Below, piece after piece: positions 21,199 to 32,381 of a stretch of DNA of 64,000 bases. The stretch's first letter is position 1. Each line of letters begins with the position of its first letter. The DNA is from Hericium rajendrae (lineage: Eukaryota; Basidiomycota; Agaricomycetes; Russulales; Hericiaceae). Under the pieces are notes generated by a model. It was not told where the DNA came from and ran no database searches. It was given only the letters and a program-made list of their open reading frames with translations. Position numbers and translations under genes: made by a program. The DNA lies in assembly GCA_033439255.1 (NCBI GenBank), contig CM065887.1:434001-498000 (forward strand), given 5' to 3'.

Positions 21199-22669
21199 CT
21201 ATTTGCGGCGCGTTTCTTCAAAGGGATTCTCCACATACTCGAGCTCCTCGTCTTCATCATCGTCCTGGACCGTAGCCCGCATAGTTTGCTCTGAATTGAC
21301 GAGAGAAACGGGGCGCTTGGGGAGCAGACCGAATTTACCTGGCACAGGTGTCATGCACAGCACAGACCAGCACATTTCGGGCATGCTTACCTGGACTGAT
21401 ATTGGATAAAGGGGGCCCGGCGTTTGTGCTCGGCGGAGGCGGCGTTTCTGGGTGATCTCGGCCTACTCCTGCACTCGAAGAGACGAGAGCAGGATGACCG
21501 TCACCCGGAGCACCAGCCGGAGATGACTTATTATCTGCGGATAGCTCAGTAAAGTCATAGCTAAGAAGCGCCTCCTACGAGCGTACCTCTATGTGGCACT
21601 ATATTCTGTTCAGGTGCCTCCTCATAGTCCCGCGTGCTGCTGCGTCTGGGACGATATTCACTGGTCGGTGCATAATATGCTGACTGCGCATGCCGGTCGA
21701 CGCCTGATGGACCAGACGGCGCTCCCCAAGACGGTTCAGTACCAGCCTCCGGTCCTTGACCGTTCCTGACAGACGAAACGCTCTCAGACAGCGTCCTGAC
21801 AGCTGACTGCTATGATAACATTACCTGTTCTGGTCATATTCTTGATACTTGGCCTTGACTTTGGACACTATGGAGCTGAATGTCCGCTTTCCACCTAAGC
21901 ATACCCATCAGACCGTAGCGAAGATAAGTTATGTGCGACACGCACTTTCAGCGATCTTCGTGAATTGCTCTTGGACGTCTGTCATAGTGTCTCTTTCGGG
22001 AGTTCCCTGACCCTGGTTCCTGCCCTGGGGCTGCCAAGTAGCACCTCGAGCTCGCATTTGGTACGGGGTCGGCTCGGCCGCGCGTCGTCGTTGTTCCTGA
22101 TCCTGCTCGTCCTCGAGCATCAACTGACGAGCGAATTCCTCATCAAGCTCGGTCTGCGACTTCTGTATGGCATGCTCCGTGAGTGACCATAGGTTACAAT
22201 TGAAGGACTATGAAACGCACCGAGACTTGCGGGGATGATAGCTGGGCTGTCGGTACATGGTCTGGATCGGTCATTCCAAGCAAGATATCCACAGCTCTGT
22301 CTTGACTGCCTCCGACAGACTCCAATACCGATATTCTGGTGATGAGTATTTAGTTGTGCTTAGACAACAGGATCATGACGAAGACACTCACAACAGCGCG
22401 GCATCGAAATCTGGGAAGATAGCATGGAGCGAAGCGATCTGAGGGTCTGCAAACTCGTCATCCTCATCCGGTCTCTCAGGGAGGCTTGGCGCTTCTGGAT
22501 CTTGGGTTGTGTTCTCTGCCTGCGGGGGTGGGCTTCTCTGGGCAGCAGGTGGCGTTACGGCGCTTTCAGGTCCTGGGCTGGTGCTGGACGGCGCAGGCCG
22601 GGCCTCAGCGGTGTGGACGACTGACTCGTCGTCGACGCTGTATCCGGGCGGAGGTTCGCTGGTGGGCAT
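21199..22669 (-). CDS. CUE-domain ubiquitin-binding protein (Cue5-like)
   Basis: Proline/glutamate-rich N terminus (MPTSEPPPGYSVDDES), then a CUE domain from about residue 75: DPQIASLHAIFPDFDAALL, continued after an intron by SVLESVGG and QDRAVDILLGM, with the FP and LL positions that contact ubiquitin. Next comes a charged helix EEFARQLMLEDEQDQEQRRR, a Q/R linker, KVKAKYQEYDQNR, and an acidic tail DDDEDEELEYVENPFEE with an NPF tripeptide that may bind EH domains. The order resembles yeast Cue5, a receptor for ubiquitinated cargo in selective autophagy. Function is inferred from the domain layout; the assignment to Cue5 rather than another CUE protein is moderate. Stop TAG 21199-21201. Confidence 0.82.
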
Positions 22670-22826
22670 GGTGGATGGTAGTAAGTCAAGTCTGGTTCTG
22701 CATTGGGTAACCTTGCAGGTTCACAGCAACTGTAGCCAATTGCAGTAAGTACAAGTCTTGTTGCTGTGATCAGCTTTCGGCATCCCCCGCCGCAGCAACG
22801 GAGTCTTCCAGCACAATGGCTACTTA

Positions 22827-23215
22827 CACTGGGTGCAAAATCCCATAACCTCAGACGAGATTGTGAGAAAATATGGAAAAAGAAGTACTGCTGATCTCAA
22901 CGTAATCAGACCGAAAAATAAGAAAGCTATCCTGAATAGCTTCAACATATACAAGTGCAGATATCAAGAAAAAATTGTAAGTACCATCTCAATATTTTCT
23001 ACATGATTAACATATCTTTAACATAAACCCAGTTATAAAGAACGTATGATGTTTGTATTCAAGATTCTCCAATGGATTGTAGCACTCAGAATACGTAAAT
23101 GATATTTACGATAATTTTCACTATTTCTCGCTCAGATTATGCAGAAATCAGTAGTACTTATCTTTCCATATTTTTTCACTAACTTGGTCCGGGTTATCAA
23201 GTTCTGCACCCAGTG
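22827..23215. mobile_element. 389-bp MITE with about 110-bp imperfect terminal inverted repeats and TTA target duplication
   Basis: Ends are CACTGGGTGCA (22827-22837) and its complement TGCACCCAGTG (23205-23215), flanked on both sides by TTA (22824-22826 and 23216-23218). Inner blocks also pair: ATAACC, TGAGAAAATATGGAAA / TGAAAAAATATGGAAA, AAGTACT and CTGAT, over roughly 110 bp at each end. The core is AT-rich and has no open frame. A 3-bp TWA duplication is the habit of PIF/Harbinger transposases, so this is probably a non-autonomous Harbinger derivative. No related copy was seen elsewhere in the window. Confidence 0.82.
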
Positions 23216-23402
23216 TTACTTGCCATTTAACACCATGGATCCATCGTCAACCTCTTTTCAAGTACCGGCCATATAAACCATGAATAAGTCTCGGTATCCG
23301 TCGCTGCACAGAGTGCATGATTTGGTCAATCAGGCGTGGTTTGGTTCTCGCGGGACGTACTGCGGGCAAGCTTACTCAGTGCTTACTCGTCATGCAATCT
23401 TC

Positions 23403-23426
23403 GAAGCCTTCAAGTTTGAAGGCTTC
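23403..23426. repeat. Perfect 11-bp inverted repeat (hairpin)
   Basis: GAAGCCTTCAA, a two-base gap, then TTGAAGGCTTC. Could be a palindromic factor site or an RNA hairpin; no gene overlaps it. Confidence 0.7.
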
Positions 23427-23844
23427 AGAATTGGTGCGTTCAAAATTACATCGTACCGACGGTCTGCTGTGATCCTTCAGGGCTACGCATCCAGCCTTGT
23501 TTTCTTCATGAAATAAGGCGTTGTTGGAGGGCGACTTCTCGGGACCGCCACGCAGCAACTCAGCGCATTCAGTCCTGGAGGTGGATGTGGAGCGCCATGG
23601 TTCCAGGTTGTGTATCCTACGCTTCTGCATCCAGATTCTGTATTGCAGGTGTGACGATGCTATTGATTGCGCTTTGACCATTCAATCATCATGATATGCA
23701 TGATCGTCGTCATCCCGCACGCTCACCTTCAGCAAACGTAGCACCACCGCTGCCTGAGGCAGATCGGGGTATCCGCATCGGCGTTGCGTCATTATCTGCG
23801 TCACGGCGAGCAACACTATACACTATATCCTCCGGGCGACGGCG

Positions 23845-23850
23845 TATAAA
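23845..23850 (+). promoter_or_regulatory. TATA box of the hemerythrin-like gene
   Basis: TATAAA 64 bp before the ATG at 23914, in a correct position for a core promoter. Confidence 0.55.
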
Positions 23851-23913
23851 GCTCTCACTGGTTCGCTTTTCCCGTCGAGCCCTCTGCCATCCACAAGCAG
23901 GCTTTTCACCACA

Positions 23914-24732
23914 ATGTCTCTCCTCGACACGGCTACCGAGATCAGAATTGATCATGACAACGTCCGCGAGCTCTTTGAGCGGTAAGTGGAATTGCCTGTC
24001 CTCTGTTAGTTTCTGACCCTCGGTTGTGTCTCCCAGGTACCAGTCAGCCTCCTCTAAGGATGAGAAGGCTGTAATTGCGAACACACTCGTTCGTGAGATG
24101 GCCATTCACGGCGATGCCGAGTGTGTATCATTGTCCTCTTTGCCCAGTGATCTAATCAATTTAAATTGGCCTATCAAGAGAAATCTCCGTCTATAACGAG
24201 TTTTCTAGATTGGGCCTCGGCCCTACTGTTGAACATAACAAAGGTGAGTGAATGCCTCCAGTGCTTTTCGTCTGGTCCCAGTGCAATACGTACTGAAGAG
24301 GATACATAGAGGAGCACGCTGAGATCAAGCGACTTGTATATTCGGCCGACTCGACACCCACGGATTCGGAGAATTACGATGAGGTCATCAAGCACGCCGT
24401 ACAAACTTTCATCCACCACGCAGAGGAGGAAGAAATCGATCAGCTGCCTGCCATCAAGAAAAAGGTTTCCGAAGAAGACAACGATGTGCGTGCCTCTTTT
24501 TTACCCCGTTGTGCATGTTCAGACAACCTCTAAATGCGTTGTCCAGAAAATGGCGCGTGCATTCCTGCATGCGCGTAGGATGGTTCCCACCCGTCCGCAT
24601 CCGATGGCGCCTCAGACCGGCGGCATCTCTCAGAAGGCTGCTGGAGTCCCTGCCGCACTGCATGACAAGATTGTCGAGACCATGAATACAAGAAAATTTG
24701 TCGACGTCAAGCAGCAACACCCCAACGCTTAG
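23914..24732 (+). CDS. Hemerythrin-like (HHE) cation-binding domain protein
   Basis: About 180 residues when spliced: MSLLDTATEIRIDHDNVRELF, then YQSASSKDEKAVIANTLV, MAIHGDAEEISVYNEF, EEHAEIKRLVYSADS, IKHAVQTFIHHAEEEEI, and MARAFLHARRMVPTRPHP, ending VKQQHPNA at TAG 24730-24732. The His/Glu pattern (DHDNV, IHGDAEE, EEHAEI, HHAEEEE) fits the four-helix di-iron HHE fold. Family members bind iron or oxygen and have been linked to nitrosative or oxidative stress, but no specific role can be given. Four short introns. TATA box at 23845. Confidence 0.88.
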
Positions 24733-24969
24733 GCTCGCGATAATATGGACGGGTATACTGAGCCTTTCAAAAATACGATCCTGTGTAGTCTTGCTCTCTG
24801 GTAGTATATCGTGAAGGAATAATAACGCTTTAAGTTCCACCCCGTCCCGCTCGGTGTTGCCGTGCCCCCGTCTAAAAACTTAGAGAAGATCATTGACCGC
24901 ACATTGCAACCACCCGTTGAAGCTTGAGTCACGCGTCGTATTGCCACCAACGTCGTTAACGAGCCCAAA

Positions 24970-26899
24970 TTACCGCTTAGAACGCCTCTTGTCCTGTCCA
25001 GCATCATCGGCCTTTCTCTTCTTTCCCATACGAGGGCCCTTGGCTTCAGCCTCCTCCAAGATCTTTTTCACGGCCTGTGCAGTACCCTGTATGATGCGTT
25101 TTTCTCCAAGGCGCACAATGACTGCGTGTCCCCGGTTCAGCTTCAGACCCGGGTCTGCAAGTATCTTTTCGTCCTCCTAAAAACCCATTTAGTTACTTAA
25201 CGCAGAGAGAGTGTCAACAGGTAAGCGTCCTCACCTTCAAGGTAGTGGAATACTCAGAAAGCCGTCTGCTCAGTACGTCGGCCGCTATCGACAAGACGGT
25301 ATCGTCAATCTTAGGCTTGGGTAGCTTGCCTTTGCTTTTGGTCTTCTCCCATTCCGGACCGCTTAGAAGAAGCAGTCTAATGAACGATACAAGTTCGTCG
25401 GGAAGATTGTGGTTAGTTTCAAGGACAAAGACACTGCAGCGCGAGTCATGTCAGGCAAGAGCAATATGCGGCAGTGATAGACCCACTCGTCGCCTCCTTC
25501 CTCCAGCCACCAGTCCACGCGTTCAGCGTAAGGCTCCGACGACCCACCAGAGCGGGTACTCGATACGGCAGCGACGGTCAAATCCGCGCGCACTTCTACG
25601 ATATCCGCGGGGTTGCCGAGGCCCCCTTGGGGAAGGGGGACAAGGTCAACGTGACCATAGCGGCGCAACAAATCCGAGTTCGGAGGATCGCCGTAGGTGT
25701 TCCACTGCAGCTAGTTAGTGCGAGAACTGGAATAACGAAACGATGGGACGTACGATCTGCTCTCCGCTGAATATGGCCTTCGTCGTGACCATGCGAAGAT
25801 CTCGTTCTTCATAGAATAGCTTCGCCTTAAGATGGGAAGAATGAGTCAATACCACTCGCCTGGGTGTCGTGTCAGGACTTGCATTTTCACTCTCATATCG
25901 CGCGTTAAGCATATCTGCCATGGGAACCATTGCCACGTCTGATGGGTCTTCGTTTTCATCGTCGCTGTCTTCATCCAACAAATCGTCTAGTTTGGCTTCA
26001 GCTTCGTCACTTTGAAGCGCGTTGTCTGAAGGCGGGACTTCCTCATCCACGTCCATCGAGTCAGGGTTTTGATGGGAACTGCCGGGCTCATTGGCTTTTT
26101 CGTCCTGCTCCTGCTCCCATTTTTCTACCTGAAAACTGCGAGACAGAATGCGGCTGCCCATGAGATGGTAGGCATGCAGGGAATAATGTTTCTCAAGAAG
26201 ATCAGGCGCAAAGAAGTCAGATCTGCTCTATACAAGCCGGCGTCAACTCCAACGCGTCCGAGCTCCAGAGCCTTGTACTTACCTGCAGAGCCGGAAGCAC
26301 CTTACCGCCATAGTCGTTCTCAGCTTGGTCTTTCCCTATTTTGTCTGCATACACGACGTCAAGCTATGTCAGACCATCACAGCAGACCAGCGACGGACCT
26401 ACCACAGAAGTGCCCTTCAATTCTTCAAGCTCTTCCTCGCTCCAGAACATCGGGGTATCAAAACTCTTCGGCAGGGACTCTGCAGTTTGGATCAATATCT
26501 GCATTCTCTGATACTCCTTCGTGCATACCTAGATATCCAGACCATTTTGATGACGCGCCCTGTGCCTCCTCCCACATCAAGCAGAGTATCAATCCCGCCC
26601 ATCCACTGTCGAGACCGTGCTTCTTCCATTCCGAAGAGCCCAGTATGCGGGGCAGGGACGATGTGCGCGTGGACAGCGTCAGGTCGCGCGGAATCGTGAA
26701 TAGCGTGTGCCCTTCCTAGTAGATGTTGAGTTCAGACACGTCCAGATGCTCGCAATTCAGATCAATGTGAGCATTCACGTACGGGCAGGTCGCGAAGGGC
26801 GAGCGCACCACGCCCATTGCCCTCAATTTCGGTAAATATCAAAGCAGATTCATCGAATGTGCCACCGCGGGCTTGAAACCAGGAGACCAGAGGGTCCAT
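24970..26899 (-). CDS. RKM4: Ribosomal lysine N-methyltransferase 4 / SETD6-like SET-domain protein
   Basis: SET methyltransferase of the RKM4/SETD6 group, which in yeast monomethylates ribosomal protein L42. Order: MDPLVSWFQARGGTFDES, GNGRGALALRDL, GHTLFTIPRDLTLSTR, SGWAGLILCLMWEE, FFAPDLLEKHYSLHAYHLMG, an acidic insert (MDVDEEVPPSDN to DEDSDDENEDPSD), MVPMADMLNARYESENA, FYEERDLRMVTTKAI, GEQIWNTYGDPPNSDLLRRY, then the Rubisco-substrate-binding-like C domain and a basic end GKKRKADDAGQDKRRSKR (likely nuclear signal) before TAA 24970-24972. NARYESENA and NTYG are the substrate and cofactor-pocket motifs. Several short introns, including one ending CTACTAG near the N terminus. Confidence 0.9.
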
Positions 26900-27163
26900 A
26901 ACGACGTTGAGGCGTCAAACAAGCTGCGTCTGCAGCTCGAAAATCACGAAGTTAAGAAAAACCAAAGAAGACTTCAATTCTAACTTCACGTCAGGTAACA
27001 CGTGGTAACACGTCAGGTAACACTCGGCATTTGCCGTATGTACTTTAAGTTCACATACAAGAAACTCTTCGTCGCCACGATTTACTGTACATTCCCCTAC
27101 ATACAATACCTCTGTAAAAATAGCGATACTATGCTATCGCACAGAAGGTGAGTCAGACATGGA
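26900..27163. promoter_or_regulatory. RKM4 promoter with repeated CGTCAGGTAACA and a CACGTG core
   Basis: 264 bp upstream of RKM4. At about 26985-27022 the word CGTCAGGTAACAC occurs twice, with GTAACACGTGGTAACACG between them; the palindrome CACGTG is centred on the array. This looks like a clustered binding site for a bHLH-type factor. The rest is also the 3' flank of the monooxygenase gene. Confidence 0.45.
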
Positions 27164-28960
27164 CTAGAGCTTTTGCGTGGAGCTCAGATCCCTCTTATGT
27201 TCCTCCCACCACTGTTCTGCCGCCAACTCTGCGTCGTGTCCAAACTGCTCAGCGTTCACTTTCTTATCCAGCCACAAGTTCGGATTTCCAGAGTTGTCTG
27301 CAGACGCGGAAGCCCTCGCGAGACGCATCGCCTCGGCCATCTTCTGATCGCGCGCGATCTGCTCAGGCCCGTCCTCGAGGTGAAATATGTGCCGGTTGGC
27401 TTGAGAGGCGTGCTGAGTCTTGGACGCCCGAGGATAGCGGATGTCTTGATACGCCTGCAGGAGGGGGCCTATCTCCGAGCGGCTGGAAAGATGTCCAAAA
27501 AGGACTCCAAGCACGGCGGCGTCTTCGACCTAGCACAAGACACGATTAGATCGACTTTCAACGCCAACAGAGCTGAAATGGTACGGACGGCCATGGCAGC
27601 GCCTTGGGACCGGTATGGCTGGGCAGAATTGTCAAGTTAGGATGCTCATGAGCGTGGACATAGACTCACTAGCATGGGATGGCAGGCATCGCCGAGGAGA
27701 GCGACTTTGCCATCATCATGCACCCATTTCGACAGTGGATCGCGAGCCACGAGCTTCCAATTCATAATACTAGGGACGAGGTCCAGGACCTTTCGAACAC
27801 TTCGCAAGCTCAGATCCTGTGTACAGAAGATAACTCAACACGAACCAAGGCGCAAAATCGCTGAATTCCTCTCGCGCTTTCGCGATATCTCCCTGGGCCG
27901 TCCACGATTCAGTCGAGCCGTCATCCGGATGAGCCATGACTATATTGTATACAGTAGAACGCTGTGAACATGTACAACCTCAGTGCAACGTAACTTGCGG
28001 ACAAGATACAAACGCACAATCTTGTACATGACGACGTGCCTTCTCGGACCAATGAAGACGTTCATCTGCGGGTTGTCCACGAGCCACTTAAGCTCCGGGT
28101 CCTTGACCATTTTTAAGATAGGAATGATAGCACGATAGGCAGCGTCGCCCGTTGGCACAGCTTTGTCGGGTGCCCCGACGACAATCTCGCGGATCATACT
28201 CTTCACGCCGTCGGCTGCAATGATGACGTCCCCCGTTAAGACTTCACCCGATTGCAAAGTGACGGCAGGGGTTGACGGATCGACTTTCACTACACGTGCA
28301 TTATTGCGAAATGTCACATAGGGCTTTGCAAGATCGTAGAGGATGCGGTGAATGTCTGCTCGCTATCAACCCAGATTAAGCCCAGATCCCAAAACAAAGA
28401 AATTGAAGACCGACATGAATGTGATAGTAAGGGAAACCATATTCCTTGACTACTGTGTCGCCCATAGGGCTCCAGCTAAGCTCCTGACCGGTGCAATCTA
28501 TTCAAGAAGGGTTCGCGAGGCTTAGATGGACTAGAATTGTCACTGGACACGTACACCTATATATGCCAAAACCCTGCGTCCGGATTCCACGTCTCTCTAG
28601 TTGTTCTCCGCCTCCCCATCTCTTGATCAGCCGAGTGAAGTTCGGGGATATCTGAATGCCTGCGCCAACCTCGCCAAAGCTCTGTGCCTGGTCGAGGACG
28701 GTAACTCTGTGACCAACCCGCCCCAGGCAGTGTGCGACAGCTAAGCCACCCAAACCGCAACCCACCACGATGATGTCCAGGGGTAAAGAGGTTCGCAATT
28801 CATCATGGGGAGTCTGAAGAGCACACATAAGTAGGTCTGTTAGTATGAGATGGGAAAGTGGTAACTTACTTACGGCTGATCCAGTCTCCCCCGGTCGAGA
28901 AGGGCTCGAGTTCGGAACATCCCTAATGGAGATTTTGGACGAAGCATCATTTGCATTCAT
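27164..28960 (-). CDS. FAD-dependent monooxygenase, salicylate hydroxylase-like
   Basis: Flavoprotein hydroxylase of the UbiH/salicylate-hydroxylase family using NAD(P)H and oxygen. N-terminal Rossmann motif VVGCGLGGLAVAHCLGRVGH with VTVLDQ following, then GAGIQISPNFTRLIKRWG, RADIHRILYDLAK, VIIAADGVKSMIREIV (DG motif), WLVDNPQMNVFIGP, and KVALLGDACHPMLPYRSQGA with AMAVEDAAVLGVLF (GD motif). C terminus EQWWEEHKRDLSSTQKL, stop TAG 27164-27166. First intron removes VSKLPLSHL and joins GETGSA to TPHDELRT. The substrate is not predictable; fungal relatives act on salicylate, other phenolics or secondary metabolites. No biosynthetic cluster surrounds it. Confidence 0.9.
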
Positions 28961-29370
28961 AGTAGCTTTGAAGGGTGGGAAGAAGGAAGACAGCTCATTG
29001 GTGACTTTATGCTCGCTGGCTGCTGCGTATGTTCCAATTTTCAGTTCGAGATCGTGCGGCGGCAGAGGCTAGGCAGACACTAGCTTCTGCAACAAATCCC
29101 GATCCCAACAGGGGCGGCATGATAAAGTACAGTCATGAAATACATCGTTGAGGCCCTGTGCAAACATTCTCATCTAGTGATGTCGAATCGTTAATGTTTT
29201 GGCCGAAACAACTTGGCAAGAGATGCAAGCAAGACTTGGATAACCCTAACCCTGATCTTACATCAGTGACGGTCCAATTGGCAATAACACATGCTAACTC
29301 ATCTGCAAGGCCTGTAGCAAGCTGGTAGCATGTACACTAGCAGGCAAGCGTCGTCGTCGTCTATTTTGCC
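28961..29370. promoter_or_regulatory. Bidirectional intergenic region, FAD monooxygenase / CRAL-TRIO gene
   Basis: 410 bp between divergent starts. No TATA box recognised. Contains AACCCTAACCCTGA near 29243, only two telomere-like units and so likely chance. Confidence 0.4.
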
Positions 29371-30858
29371 ATGAATCCGGATATTCAGAGGCGTATACAG
29401 TCTAATCATGACGCCTTGATGACACTTTACCGCGACAATCAGGACCACGTCTTGGGTCTGCAGGCCACTTTACTTCAGCGTGTGCTACCCGATGTGGTCG
29501 ATGAGCTCGAGCTGGATCTCGATGACGCTGAGGGCGCGAGAGAATGGGTGCAAGATACAGGTAAGCTTTTTCTGTCTAAATATGACCCTAATAACTCACG
29601 TTTGTGACGTTACAGATTCTCTCTTTCGCCTGCTGAAGGTGAGGCCAACTCGTTGGACCAGACGTCATCGCTCCACTGACTTTCAAGTAAAGAGGCATAG
29701 GTTCACGACCACCTTTTCCCTTGAGGCAGCGAGGGACATCCTCGTTTGGAGGCTCGAGGCTATGCATCATCATATGCGCTATCATAAATGGAACGGCAAC
29801 AACTCTCGTCTGCTCTTATGCCTTCCTCCTCCTGCTCACGATATCCTCGGACGGCCTATCCTTGTCTTGCGTGTCTCGGAGCTCAAAGAATGTTCTGAAT
29901 ATCTCAAAGACTGCCTAGTGGATTTTATAGAAAATTTAAGGATCCATCTCAAATTTCTTAATGCTGAAGCACGCGACCACGACCCAGACGCCCCTCCAAT
30001 ATTGCAGTATGTTTTGCTCCTTGATATGCAGGACGCTTCAATTTCGGACATCGTAAGGATTTCATTTTTTTTTTCCTCAGAAAGACTCGCATCATTCATC
30101 TTCGCTTCAGAGCGCCGACCTTCCGTCTTGGTATCTACGCGAGGTGGTGCCCCGATTTCCTGGACTCCTCGCCGGTGTCTTTATTGTGAACTATTCCTGG
30201 ACACATTCGGGGATATGGGGAGTCATGAGGTCGGGCTTCCTTATTCCATCAGTTCTTTTCCTACTCATACGCCGTGGCAGACACATTCTCCCGGACTCTG
30301 CACTCTCCAGAGTTTTCTTCCCGTCCCAAAGCGCGTTGCACCATGTCATGCCGCCATCATCTCTGCCGGAAGGTGATTTATACATGATTTCCTGGGCTTT
30401 GGCACCTTTGCTCACGATCATCGAATTAAGATTACGGTGGCTCCCTTCCTCCCTTGGAGGACATTCCTTCATTATACCCTTCTCGCCCGCCTTCACTTCC
30501 CTCAATTGAATTCATATCACATGCCATACAAGAGACGCCTTCCCGCCCATCACCAGATACCAATGGCTATGCCGCTGTACCGTGGAAAGTTTCTGCGATC
30601 TCCGACTCGAATCCTTTCTTCGGTTACCCCGTCGACTTTTCTTCGACAAAGAATACTCCTGCACGTACAGCTCAACTGCACTACGGGCGCCGGCGGAAAA
30701 GAGATCTTCTTCATACATTAGCCTTATTATGGTGGAAGAAATGGAAAGGCAGAATCTCTGTAGCCTTTCTCCTGCTCTTGACTTTGTTCCTCGTGAGAGT
30801 CGGGATCCGTAGACGACATCTACTATGGTCTCTTACGAAGAGGCTTAGAGGCAGTTGA
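29371..30858 (+). CDS. CRAL-TRIO (Sec14-like) lipid-transfer protein with C-terminal membrane anchor
   Basis: N-terminal helical CRAL-TRIO-N region (MNPDIQRRIQSNHDALMTLY, DSLFRLLKVRPTRW, FSLEAARDILVWRLEAM) followed by the lipid-binding lobe: HDILGRPILVLRVSEL, VDFIENLRIHLKFLN, PPILQYVLLLDMQDASISD, ADLPSWYLREVVPRFPGLLA, GVFIVNYSWTHSGIWGVMR, and LPDSALSRVFFPS with SLPEDYGGSLP as the usual end. After a serine/proline linker comes a hydrophobic helix ISVAFLLLLTLFLVRVGI with flanking lysines and arginines, then RLRGS before TGA 30856-30858: a tail anchor, facing the cytosol. Likely moves phosphatidylinositol or another lipid between membranes. Four or five introns. Confidence 0.9.
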
Positions 30859-31051
30859 GGTTCGGCATCCTTGACATGTTCGAAGGACAGCTTATCCACA
30901 TGGAGCAGGACGGTTACGAGTCGAGTCACCCTCATTTCAGAATACAACTCGGAATCAATAATAATTTCAAAACGTAAAATACAGTCTAATAATTGACTAT
31001 ACATAATCATCACAGTCGTAAGTGCTTGCCGTATACATCGTAATCACAGGT

Positions 31052-32381
31052 CTAGAGGAAATATTCCGGCAGCTGCACGTACAAGGCATGTTATCAGCAT
31101 GCGCATGTCGTCGGGATGAAGGTAGACGCACCTTCCCGCCAGCGTTCTGGGCTGCCTGTTGACTAGGGCCATCCCTTTCGTTCTCTGGCGCCGCCTCGAA
31201 AACATTGAAATGCATCGTTCCCCCGGGCCCCACCTCAAGTACACTCGCAGAGTTCCCACACCGGTAGCAGTAGTTCGGTGCAGACCACACTGTCGATAGA
31301 TGCTTGTCGAAAAGAGAGGCGTAGCCCTCCATGCATAGTTGGTGGGCGCGGAGGATGTGTGACATTTTATTTGTCTCGAGGAATTTGTGGACAACTCCCG
31401 AGCCGAAGGTGTAGCCGGCTCCGCTGAACGGCGATGAACATTAATGAATGAAAGCGCACATACAGAATGGATAGAAGAGGATGTACCGTGGTGATATTGC
31501 AAAATCTTCTTTCTCGGGATCAGGGTCCGACCATACCAGGTCTGCCATTGGCCCTTCATGGGGTATTTCTAGCCTGATGTTCAGCATTCCTGACAACATC
31601 TGAGTTCAAAATCTCCTACCTCGAAACCGGTCAACCACTTTAATCTGGTCGATGGAATGAATAGAAGGCGATAGACCTGTACCGTCGCGTCAACAATTGG
31701 TCAACCGGGAAAAAAAATGAGAGGACGCACCGCCGTGCACACAGAAAATCCTGTCGTCAATGACGACCGAGAGCGTCAGGAAGTCGAACATGTCGGTGAA
31801 GTACGTCCATACTCGCGACGTTCCATACTTCCGTACGCACTCTGTGTAAAAGCCATACGTCTATGGCGCGTTATGAGGGCGTGTGGAAAAGAACAGTAAC
31901 GACTCGAGGCCATACTTGAGTAACGGCCCTAGACTCGTGGTTCCCTCTAATGAGTTGTACTCGGTCGGGATAGCGGAGCTTCAAGCATGTCAGGAGCGAT
32001 ATAGTCTCTACGCTAAAGAGCCCTCTGTCGACATAGTCGCCTGCAAGTAAATCAGCTAATTTAAGGTGCGGCTGCACGAATAACACACACCGAGAAACAG
32101 GTAGTTCGTGTCCGGTGCGTAGCCACCTATGCGAAAGATCTCTATGAGATCGTAAAACTGACTTGGGAGTCGGTGAGTGGTTAGGCCACTGGGGAAGGTT
32201 CACGAGAGGCGCACCCGTGGATATCGCCGACCACAGTCACTGGGGCACTAACGTGGACAACATTGGACTCCCGCATCAGAACCTCCTTTGTTTTTTCACA
32301 TATCTCGCGCAGCAGGGCTTCGTGCAGCAGTTGTTTCCGTAGAAGTTGTTCAATACATGCGTCCAGGTCGAACGGAGCCAT
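31052..32381 (-). CDS. PPG1: PP2A-like serine/threonine protein phosphatase, Ppg1 subfamily
   Basis: Metallophosphatase with all signature blocks: [123 protein letters not shown] and [20 protein letters not shown]. It ends LPEYFL (TAG 31052-31054), the methylatable C terminus of the PP2A/PP4/PP6/Ppg1 group. [19 protein letters not shown] and the start [14 protein letters not shown] favour Ppg1, a phosphatase of the Far/STRIPAK-like complex in yeast, over PP2A, PP4 or Sit4. A further in-frame ATG upstream (32507) would add about 42 residues not found in relatives. Six or seven short introns. Confidence 0.88.

Larger units (their letters stand above)
22670..23913. other. Intergenic region between the CUE gene and the hemerythrin gene, with a MITE
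   Basis: 1.2 kb without a supportable gene. It contains the AT-rich MITE at 22827-23215, a perfect hairpin at 23403-23426, and the hemerythrin gene promoter. Small frames at 23280-23516 (+) and 23376-23681 (-) have no recognisable content. Confidence 0.6.

Noticed and set aside
29240-29260. Telomere-like CCCTAACCCT
   Set aside because: Only two units, inside a promoter between active-looking genes; no array.
27164-30858. Secondary-metabolite cluster around the FAD monooxygenase
   Set aside because: Neighbours are RKM4 and a lipid-transfer protein; no synthase, transporter or cluster regulator adjoins it.
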